This document shows positions 55,581 through 61,653 of a DNA stretch of 61,653 bases, one piece after another. The stretch is from Peribacillus butanolivorans (GTDB lineage Bacteria; Bacillota; Bacilli; Bacillales; DSM-1321). Made by a program: the position numbers and the translations under genes. Location: assembly GCF_001273755.1 (NCBI RefSeq), contig NZ_LGYA01000001.1, forward strand, positions 1,589,669 through 1,651,321, written 5' to 3'. Below the pieces are notes generated by a model, which worked only from the letters and a program-made list of their open reading frames with translations, ran no database searches and was not told the origin of the DNA. Numbering within the stretch: the stretch's first letter is position 1; every line of letters begins with the position of its first letter.

Positions 55581-55815
55581 TGGAAAAATATTGGAGTTTT
55601 TTTGAATGGAATTGTATTTTATTTCCAATTCGGCTAGTCAAAATCCTTAACATATTTCTAAATGTTAAGCCATATGAGTATTTTAAAAAGATATGCATGT
55701 ACTGGGTTAATTTAACAATTATTATATTAAATATAACAAAAAATTACGATCCTTTAATACGGATTTAAAATCCCAGAGTTATCCTAAATTCACATCTAGA
55801 GGGAGGGATCGGAAG

Positions 55816-57390
55816 TTGTCAAAATTTCAGGTCATATCTTCTTTGCTCATCTTGGTATTTATCATTTTCGTAATTTATGAAATCACAGCATTCTCACCCA
55901 ATCATTCCACAATGAATCATTCCACATCGAACCGCTACATTCAAGTACAATTGTTAGGCGTTAATGATTTTCACGGCCAACTAAACAAGTATCAAAGGGT
56001 TTCAGGAACCATGGCAGGGGGTGCTGAATACCTGGCTGCCTATTTAAAAAAATATATACAAGAAAACCCAAATACACTACTTGTTCATGCTGGTGATATG
56101 GTAGGAGGAAGTCCTCCAATCTCTTCTCAATTTCAAGACGAACCCACGATTGAATTTATAAACCTCCTGCACTTTGATGTTGGGACACCTGGAAATCATG
56201 AATTAGACCAAGGCGTAAATGAAATGAAACGCCTTATTTATGGAGGATTCAATAAAGAAACAGGTTATTTTCAAGGTGCCAATACTTCATACAGTTCTGC
56301 AAATATAATCGATAGAAAGTCGGGTACTCCCTTGTTACCACCGTATGTTATTAAACAAATTGACGGAATTAATATTGGATTTATCGGTGTGGTCACAAAA
56401 GAGACCAACCTGTATGTGACCCCTGAAAATCGAAAAGAAGTAGAAATTACGGATGAAGTTTCAGTTATTAACCGAACCGTTAAGCTTTTAAAGGAAAAAG
56501 GGATCAAAGTTATTGTTGTACTGGCACATGATTCAGCTAAATCAGATCAGACAGGAGCAAATCCCAGTGGAGCTTTAGTGGAGATGGCTCCAAAAATCGA
56601 TGATGAGGTCGATGTCATTTTTGCCGGTCACAGCCATGAATATGCCAATACCGTTGTAGCGGGTAAACTGATCGTTCAAGCTTATTCTAATGGGAAAGCT
56701 TTTTCTCAAGTAAATCTTGAAATTGACCCACGTACTAAAAATATTGTTAAAAAACAAGCAAAGATTATTGTCACTTCACATGATCATATAAAACCAGATA
56801 AAGAAACGGTTGCTCTTCTTAATAAATATAGAAAAAGATTGGGGAGCTATTTTAAACAGATAGTAGGAGAAATGCCTGAAGAAATCACACGAAATCAAGA
56901 TGCAAACGGTGAATCCCCATTAGCGAAAATGATTGCAGAATCTGAGCGGGAAGCGATGGGGGTAGATATAGCTTTTGTCCATCAAGGCGAAATGCGGAAA
57001 AATTTAAAAAAAGGGGATATCACTGTAGAAGACCTTTATACAGACTTACCTTTTGGTCATAGTGTCAGTAAGTTAATCTTAACAGGAGACCAAATAAAAC
57101 TTGCTTTAGAACAGCAGTGGACGAAAGATTATGAAAATAGGTTACAGACGGTTGGTTTAACGTATAGTTGGGACTCCAATGCTCCAATTGGCAGCCGCAT
57201 TGTTGCGATGAAAGACAGGAAGGGTCAAGAGATTCAGCCAAACAACGAATATGAAGTAGCGGTTAGTAATTATTTAGCTTCAGGCGGTGATAACTTCACT
57301 GCATTGCAACAAGGTAGACTCGTAGAATCCGGTCCACAAGTTGTCACTGCACTTATACACTATATCCAACAGAAGCATCCCCACGAATAG
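55816..57390 (+). CDS. Secreted 5'-nucleotidase / metallophosphoesterase
   Basis: A 524-residue exported enzyme of the UshA/YfkN type that removes phosphate from nucleotides outside the cell. The N-terminal helix (about residues 8-26) is a signal or anchor. Metallophosphatase motifs: GVNDFHGQL near 50, HAGDMVGGS near 94, GNHELDQG near 131, VVLAHDS near 236 and FAGHSHEYA near 272. The C-terminal 5_nucleotid_C domain (about 335-510) ends SNYLASGGDNFTALQQG. It starts at TTG 55816 with GAGGGAGGG upstream. Confidence 0.92.
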   Translation: MSKFQVISSLLILVFIIFVIYEITAFSPNHSTMNHSTSNRYIQVQLLGVNDFHGQLNKYQRVSGTMAGGAEYLAAYLKKYIQENPNTLLVHAGDMVGGSPPISSQFQDEPTIEFINLLHFDVGTPGNHELDQGVNEMKRLIYGGFNKETGYFQGANTSYSSANIIDRKSGTPLLPPYVIKQIDGINIGFIGVVTKETNLYVTPENRKEVEITDEVSVINRTVKLLKEKGIKVIVVLAHDSAKSDQTGANPSGALVEMAPKIDDEVDVIFAGHSHEYANTVVAGKLIVQAYSNGKAFSQVNLEIDPRTKNIVKKQAKIIVTSHDHIKPDKETVALLNKYRKRLGSYFKQIVGEMPEEITRNQDANGESPLAKMIAESEREAMGVDIAFVHQGEMRKNLKKGDITVEDLYTDLPFGHSVSKLILTGDQIKLALEQQWTKDYENRLQTVGLTYSWDSNAPIGSRIVAMKDRKGQEIQPNNEYEVAVSNYLASGGDNFTALQQGRLVESGPQVVTALIHYIQQKHPHE

Positions 57391-57499
57391 TTACTTTTTT
57401 GATTCATGGTTTATTCGAACTCTGAAATAACTCTAAAGGAATTTTTTGAGATTTGTTGAATTTCTTTAGGTAAGATTCAAAGAAAGGTGGAAAAGTATA

Positions 57500-57736
57500 A
57501 AATCAACAAGTTCTCCTATTTATCGCAAAGTTAACAATGTCTTTATTCATGTTACAGATTTAAAAAAAATCAGTTGAATGGTATTGTAATCTCCTTGGAA
57601 TTCCTCAGAATAATGACCCTGTAGAATCGCTTGTTTACAATATTCCTGTAACAAGTGAAACTGGATTAACTTTAGATGACCATACATTTGTATCCGGATT
57701 TAAGATTCGAACCATCCAATAATGTATTGTTTAAAA
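57500..57736 (+). pseudogene. Broken VOC/glyoxalase-like gene
   Basis: STSSPIYRKVNNVFIHVTDL, then after an A-run shift SVEWYCNLLGIPQNNDPVES, LVYNIPVTSETGLTLDDHTF, VSGFKI, then another shift to PSNNVLFK. This is the first beta-alpha-beta module of a VOC protein. There are two frameshifts and it is truncated at the next gene. Confidence 0.72.
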
Positions 57737-57754
57737 GAATTGGAGTGAATTAGT

Positions 57755-58138
57755 TTGGAGCTGACACACACACGATTATTAGTAAATTATTATAGAGAAT
57801 GTTTTTCGTTTTATAGAAATGTTTTAGGGTTTGAGGTTACTTGGGGAAATGAAGATTCTTTATATGCTGAATTTAAATTTAGAGGTTGTACCTTAGGACT
57901 GTTTGAGAGGAAACAAATGCTTGAAGCAATAGGTGCTGAGAGCGTCACTTATACTCATAATACTGATAAAATTGCTTTAATTTTCAAGGTTGATAATGTT
58001 GAAGAGAAATATAAGGAATTAAAAGAAAAGGTTGAATTCATAACAAAGCCTTCTGCACAAGAAGGCTGGGGAATTAAAGTAGCTCATTTTAGAGATCCTG
58101 ATGGTTCACTGATTGAAATCTATGAGAGTATTGAATAA
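57755..58138 (+). CDS. VOC family (glyoxalase/bleomycin-resistance) protein
   Basis: A 127-residue protein of two beta-alpha-beta-beta-beta modules. FSFYRNVLGFEVTWGNEDSL is the first and GWGIKVAHFRDPDGSLIEIY the second, with the final Glu a usual metal ligand. The first metal ligand position (ELTHTRLLV) has His. The activity is unknown. It starts at TTG 57755, preceded by TTGGAGTG. It directly follows a dead relative, so these may have been a tandem pair. Confidence 0.88.
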   Translation: MELTHTRLLVNYYRECFSFYRNVLGFEVTWGNEDSLYAEFKFRGCTLGLFERKQMLEAIGAESVTYTHNTDKIALIFKVDNVEEKYKELKEKVEFITKPSAQEGWGIKVAHFRDPDGSLIEIYESIE

Positions 58139-58152
58139 ATTTTATAACTGTT

Positions 58153-58181
58153 CGATGCCGTAACAAGGCATCGTCTTTTTA
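58153..58181 (+). terminator. Terminator of the VOC gene
   Basis: CGATGCC-GTAACAA-GGCATCG followed by TCT5. Confidence 0.8.
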
Positions 58182-58210
58182 ATGGAGTAGAGGAAGTTTG
58201 TAAAATATAT

Positions 58211-58310
58211 CACTTAAACTAACGTGTGTGTTATTTCATTAATAGGGTTTGCTGCGGCAGCCTTTTTCTAATGGAACTAAAGGGGTAGATTAGTAGAAGA
58301 AGGACTATTA
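58211..58310 (+). repeat. Dispersed repeat, near full length
   Basis: CACTTAAACTAACGTGTGTG, TTATTTCATTAATAGGG, hairpin GTTTGCTGCGGCAGC with T5, CTAATGGAACTAAAGGGGT, AGATTAGTAGAAGAAGGAC. It lies 30 bases after a complete terminator, so its hairpin is a second one in series. Confidence 0.75.
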
Positions 58311-58339
58311 CATTAATAATGGAATTATAACGAATGGAA

Positions 58340-58435
58340 AAAATTTCTAATACAGGTGTAAGCCATAGCTAAGGAATTGGCTCTATACGCCGAAAATTAG
58401 CAAAAGAGGGTGCTGATATCTTCTTTACATACTAG
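58340..58435 (+). pseudogene. SDR oxidoreductase N-terminal remnant
   Basis: GVSHS, stop, GIGSIRRKLAKEGADIFFTY: the glycine-rich NAD(P)-binding start of a short-chain dehydrogenase (normally TGVSRSxGIG). Nothing else of the gene remains before the next start at 58526. Confidence 0.62.
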
Positions 58436-58525
58436 GATTCTTAATCCGGTTGGTCTTAGTGGTTCCTTAAAAGTAGCTTGATTTTAAAAATTTTAAATTA
58501 AACGCATAGTAAGGAGAATTTTAGT

Positions 58526-59170
58526 ATGAAAATAAAATGGTATGGACATTCTACTTTTTTACTGACATCAGAAGGAGGAACTAGGATTCTCATTGATCCA
58601 TATTATCGCTTTATCCGCTACCGTATGCCGATTGTTGAACCAGATATAGTTGCCGTTACACATAATCATTTCGATCACAGTAAAATTCAAGCTGCAACAG
58701 GTGATTACTTGCTTGTTAAAGAGCCGAAGGAATACATCCGCAATGATGTAAGAATTAATGGATTTAAGACATTTCACGACAAGGTAAATGGCGAGAAGAG
58801 AGGCCCCAATATTTTATATCGTTTCCAAATGGACGGTCTAACTATCTGTCATTGTGGAGATTTAGGGCATCTATTATCAGAAGAACAAGTAAAGGAAATT
58901 GGAAAAGTAGATATTCTCATCATTCCCGTAGGAGGTACATTCACGATTAATGCACTAGAAGCTACTCAAGTAATGCATCAATTGAAATCTACTATTACAA
59001 TTCCAATGCACTATAGAACAAAGGCTTTGTCGGTTGTTGGCTTGATGTTTTCAAAGGTAGATAAGTTTCTTCAGATTTCCGGACAGCGAACAACCGAAGT
59101 TAAGATATTGGATATTTCCAAAGAAAATTTGTCAGAATATGCTGGTGTCGTAACTATGCTGTATGAATGA
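58526..59170 (+). CDS. MBL-fold metallo-hydrolase, UlaG/UPF0173-like
   Basis: A 214-residue metallo-beta-lactamase-fold hydrolase. MKIKWYGHSTFLLTSEGGTR, metal motif THNHFDHS (His46, His48, Asp50, His51), CHCGDLGHLL and VGGTFTINALEATQVMHQLK, then PMHYRT, as in the L-ascorbate-6-phosphate lactonase-like family. The true substrate is unknown. AAGGAGAATT precedes the start. It is followed by a repeat with a terminator hairpin. Confidence 0.9.
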   Translation: MKIKWYGHSTFLLTSEGGTRILIDPYYRFIRYRMPIVEPDIVAVTHNHFDHSKIQAATGDYLLVKEPKEYIRNDVRINGFKTFHDKVNGEKRGPNILYRFQMDGLTICHCGDLGHLLSEEQVKEIGKVDILIIPVGGTFTINALEATQVMHQLKSTITIPMHYRTKALSVVGLMFSKVDKFLQISGQRTTEVKILDISKENLSEYAGVVTMLYE

Positions 59171-59232
59171 ATTTAAGGCTGAGCTGTGGATTTAAAATAA
59201 AGTCACGATGTTAATAAAAATGTTGCGACTTT

Positions 59233-59325
59233 CTGACTAACAGGTGCTTTACTTCAATAAGGGAGGTTGCTGAAGCAACCTTTTTGTTATGCAACTAAAG
59301 GGGCAGATTAGTTGAAGAAGAACCA
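59233..59325 (+). repeat. Dispersed repeat, well conserved
   Basis: GACTAACAGGTGC, ACTTCAATAAGGG, hairpin AGGTTGC-TGAA-GCAACCT (59264-59281) with T5, GTTATGCAACTAAAGGGGC, AGATTAGTTGAAGAAGAACC. It is closest to the copy at 52328 but lacks the far right end. Confidence 0.8.
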
Positions 59326-59443
59326 TCTAAATTTGTAGAGTTAACTTTATAGAAGCTTTATATACTCCTGCAATAATATACTATATGCCATTTAAATTTA
59401 AGATGTACAGTTATATGAGGATATCTTGAAAGGAGTTTTCCTC

Positions 59444-60019
59444 ATGAATATTACATCTTTTATCATGTATTGTTTTATTGTTACTTTTACACCAGGACCT
59501 ACTAATATCGTCATATTATCCACAGTGCATAATTCTGGGACAAAAAAGGCAATGGAATATACGTATGGAGCAACTATTGCTTTTGGTTTATTACTTGTTA
59601 TTTCTGCTATGTTGAATACTATACTTATAACGATAATACCCAAAATTTTAATTGTTATGCAGATAATCGGAAGCTTTTATATATTGTATCTCGCTTATCA
59701 AGTTTACAAAACGGATACATCAAAACCAACTGTAAACCAATCTGGTACGTTTATGTCAGGCTTCCTTACGCAGTTTTTAAATCCAAAGGTGGTAGTATTT
59801 ACAATGACTGTAATTCCTACCTATGTTATGCCCTACAATGTCTCAAAGCCTGCGGTTACAATAAGCGTAATTGCTATAACTGTTATTGGATTTTTAGCAT
59901 TTATTACATGGGTACTTTTCGGTGCAATCTTCAAGGAGTTTTTACAGAAGCATAAAAAAACTGTTAATGTAATGATGGCATTGTTTTTAGTTTATGCTGC
60001 AATAATGATATGGATGTAG
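59444..60019 (+). CDS. LysE/RhtB-family amino acid exporter
   Basis: A 191-residue membrane protein with six helices. TFTPGPTNIVILSTVHNSGT is the family start and FMSGFLTQFLNPKVVVFTMT the conserved mid region. Such proteins export amino acids or related compounds. The frame opens at TTG 59426, but ATG 59444 has AAAGGAG nine bases upstream. An AraC regulator gene starts 25 bases later, apparently in the same operon. Confidence 0.92.
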   Translation: MNITSFIMYCFIVTFTPGPTNIVILSTVHNSGTKKAMEYTYGATIAFGLLLVISAMLNTILITIIPKILIVMQIIGSFYILYLAYQVYKTDTSKPTVNQSGTFMSGFLTQFLNPKVVVFTMTVIPTYVMPYNVSKPAVTISVIAITVIGFLAFITWVLFGAIFKEFLQKHKKTVNVMMALFLVYAAIMIWM

Positions 60020-60044
60020 GTAAGCTAATTAAGAGGTGAATTTA

Positions 60045-60821
60045 ATGGACAAATTTATCTATAAAAAATCGGCAGGTATTACCGCGTTGTCAGCAAGTAT
60101 GACTGATTTTACGTATAAAAAGCATTCTCACAAGGAGTATGCAATAGGTGTAACATTGCGTGGTATTCAACATTATAACTTGGATGGCAGTTTACAATTA
60201 TCATATCAAAATGGTGTTATGCTTTTTAATCCAGAACAGGCACATGACGGAAGGGCACATGATGAGACAGGCCTTGATTATGTGATGCTATATATTGAGC
60301 CACAATTGCTTTTAGAGGTTATTGAGAAAAAGGATATAGTACGTTTTTCAAACCCTATTGTGTATAATAATAGACTTGAACAAAGAATATTAAATCTTTC
60401 TAATGCAATATTGAGTGGAAAGGATGAGGCTTTGTGCAGTGAATTACTTTTATCCCTCACAGATAGCCTTATTCAAACTAATCTTTCTACAGACTATAAG
60501 AAAGATAACGTTCTAATTAGAAAAGCAAAGGATATGTTTCATACCAACTTAGAAAATGTACTTAAACTTGACGAGATATGTAAAGAGCTTAATTTGTCAA
60601 AATTTAAATTTATCAGATCATTCAAGGCCCATACTGGAATTTCACCATACCAATACTTTCTTAACTGCAAGATAGAACGTGCAAAGCAGTTAATAGAAAA
60701 AAAACGAGATATTTATTCAGCAGTAGCTGAATGTGGTTTTGTTGATTTAACCCATTTAAATAAACACTTTAAAAGCGTATATGGAACAACAGCATTTGAA
60801 TATATGTCACATTTAAATTGA
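60045..60821 (+). CDS. AraC-family transcriptional regulator
   Basis: A 258-residue regulator. The N-terminal cupin-like ligand domain (YKKHSHKEYAIGVTLRGIQH, then MLFNPEQAHDGRAH) is followed by two helix-turn-helix motifs at about 165-255 (LKLDEICKELNLSKFKFIRS, FKAHTGISPYQYF; AVAECGFVDLTHLNKHFKSV). AGAGGTG precedes ATG 60045. It is co-directional with the LysE exporter before it and the hotdog gene after it; regulators of this layout commonly govern the attached exporter. Confidence 0.93.
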   Translation: MDKFIYKKSAGITALSASMTDFTYKKHSHKEYAIGVTLRGIQHYNLDGSLQLSYQNGVMLFNPEQAHDGRAHDETGLDYVMLYIEPQLLLEVIEKKDIVRFSNPIVYNNRLEQRILNLSNAILSGKDEALCSELLLSLTDSLIQTNLSTDYKKDNVLIRKAKDMFHTNLENVLKLDEICKELNLSKFKFIRSFKAHTGISPYQYFLNCKIERAKQLIEKKRDIYSAVAECGFVDLTHLNKHFKSVYGTTAFEYMSHLN

Positions 60822-60854
60822 GATAAATGGATTTAAAATAAAGGGGGAATAAAA

Positions 60855-61229
60855 TTGTCTTTAAAAGTAGGAGATATTATTACATTTAAACGGACTTTCA
60901 CAGCAGAAGATGTTGAATTGTTTACTAAAATCTCAGGTGATGAAGGCTCTCACCATGTTACTCCTGATGAACAGGGAAGACTTGTAATACAGGGATTACT
61001 AACCGCTACCTTACCAACAAAAGTAGGAGGCGATAACAACGTACTATCTCGTACTATGAATTTTGAGTTTTTAAGACCAGTATTTACGGATGATACAATA
61101 ATTTGTGAAGTAACAATTGAGCAATTTGAAAAGCAGGTTAATAGAACACATATTACTGCCTGCTTTTTGTGCAAAAATCAAAATCAGAAGGAAGTGCTGA
61201 GAGGGGATTTTTCAGGAGTGATACTATAA
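60855..61229 (+). CDS. MaoC-like hotdog protein
   Basis: A 124-residue hotdog-fold protein. LKVGDIITFKRTFTAEDVEL, FTKISGD is the MaoC-dehydratase start; the usual Asp/His pair (D-x-N-P-x-H) is changed to DEGSHHV, so catalysis is uncertain. VIQGLLTATLPTKVGG and FEFLRPVFTDDTIICEV complete the fold. It starts at TTG 60855 with AAAGGGGG upstream. It is third in an apparent operon with LysE and AraC genes. Confidence 0.85.
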   Translation: MSLKVGDIITFKRTFTAEDVELFTKISGDEGSHHVTPDEQGRLVIQGLLTATLPTKVGGDNNVLSRTMNFEFLRPVFTDDTIICEVTIEQFEKQVNRTHITACFLCKNQNQKEVLRGDFSGVIL

Positions 61230-61255
61230 TTTCTTCTTGAAGTTCTACAACAAAC

Positions 61256-61291
61256 GAAAAAGAACTTGGAAAGTTTCCAAGTTCTTTTTAT
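61256..61291 (+). terminator. Terminator of the LysE-AraC-hotdog operon
   Basis: AAAAAGAACTTGG and CCAAGTTCTTTTT pair around AAAGTTT. Confidence 0.9.
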
Positions 61292-61360
61292 TAAAATTTT
61301 ATCTAGTCTTTAAGTCATAAAGTAACATTACATTAATGTAACGAATGATTGTGAACAGTT

Positions 61361-61430
61361 TCACTTAAACTAACGGGTGCGTTAGCTGAAGATCAGTGCT
61401 GTCTTTAAGGCAGCTTTTTCGTGCGCCCGG
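61361..61430 (+). repeat. Dispersed repeat interrupted by a group II intron
   Basis: CACTTAAACTAACGGGTGCG, TTAGCTGAAGATCAGTGC, hairpin GCTGTC-TTTAA-GGCAGC with TTTTTC. The right motif (ACTAAAGGGGCAG type) does not follow; instead the intron begins at 61431. Confidence 0.7.
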
Positions 61431-61653
61431 CATGGGTGCAATCTATAGGGTGAAAGTCCCGAACCATGAAGGCAGTAGTAGTGGTTAGCTTAATGCAAGG
61501 GTGTCCACGGTGACGTGGAATCTGAAGGAAGCAAGCGGCAAACCTCCGGTCTGAGGAACACGAACTTCATATAAGGCTAGGTATCATTGGATGAGTTTGC
61601 GAAACAAAACAAAGTCCTTACTGCCGAAGGTGGTACAGAGTAAATGAAGCAGA
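61431..61653 (+). mobile_element. Group II intron, 5' part of domain I
   Basis: The sequence begins GTGCG, the canonical 5' end of bacterial group II introns. It continues with the compact domain I pattern of paired, non-coding segments: GGGTGCAATCTATAGGG, GTGAAAGTCCCGAACC, GCAAGGGTGTCCACGG and GGAACACGAACTTC, then GTACAGAGTAAATGAAGC. These are familiar from introns that carry an LtrA-type maturase. The maturase, domains V-VI and the 3' end are beyond the window. It sits directly after a terminator hairpin and T-tract, a site preferred by class C introns. Confidence 0.85.

Noticed and set aside
55580..55768. 62-residue frame, aromatic- and isoleucine-rich
   Set aside because: It has no ribosome site and overlaps the tail of a dispersed repeat; most likely chance.
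25015..61430. Regularly spaced repeats as a CRISPR array
   Set aside because: The repeats are hundreds to thousands of bases apart, differ from each other and have no uniform spacers; no cas genes are present.
1..61653. tRNA or rRNA genes
   Set aside because: I saw no cloverleaf with TTCGAATC-type arms and no rRNA segment anywhere.

Overview
This looks like chromosomal DNA of a low-GC, spore-forming member of the Bacillaceae. It carries an alpha/beta-type small acid-soluble spore protein gene, Bacillus-type small conserved genes (YkvR/DUF3219-like and YneK/DUF2621-like), sbcDC with AGGAGG-type ribosome sites, a Fur box, a cre-controlled hut promoter and a HutP-type antitermination leader. 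I cannot fix the genus; the dispersed repeats and gene set recall the B. cereus group, Peribacillus or relatives.

Left half (about 0.4-24.5 kb), compact and operonic. An IS3-family insertion sequence runs off the left edge. Then come two small conserved genes, sbcD-sbcC (DNA end-processing nuclease) and a convergent Hsp20-like gene. A catabolic locus follows: an IclR regulator divergent from a frameshifted dimethylargininase-like gene, a RocB-like M20 peptidase, a YfcC-type transporter and an M20 amidohydrolase. This suggests uptake and breakdown of modified or acylated arginine. Next is an acyl-CoA locus of two acyl-CoA synthetases, an MFS carrier, two thiolases, an acyl-CoA dehydrogenase and a PaaI-type thioesterase, preceded by a decayed third thiolase. 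It lacks enoyl-CoA hydratase and hydroxyacyl-CoA dehydrogenase.

Right half (about 24.5-61.6 kb), a mosaic. Single genes or pairs (alpha/beta hydrolases, GNAT acetyltransferases, DJ-1/PfpI with an Lrp regulator, a two-component system with a GH73 glucosaminidase, PadR-MFS, LysE/AraC/hotdog, a 5'-nucleotidase, MBL and VOC proteins) alternate with many gene remnants. Broken genes include GNAT, HAD, a DUF5316-like protein, IS3 and IS110 transposases, a Fur-promoter PepSY protein, a DUF3784-like protein, a GH5 cellulase with two in-frame stops, hutP, DUF4272, VOC and SDR. A three-gene group (M20 amidohydrolase, DUF3100 protein, small membrane protein) may be an uncharacterised uptake-and-hydrolysis system.

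The most striking non-coding feature is a family of about 20 dispersed copies of a roughly 130-bp element. Its parts are a left motif AACTAACGGGTGC, a GC-rich hairpin with a T-tract, and a right motif ACTAAAGGGGCAG. I saw copies only to the right of 25 kb and all in one orientation, mostly just after genes. Several act as likely terminators, one supplies the C-terminus of a protein, and one is interrupted by the 5' end of a group II intron at the right edge.
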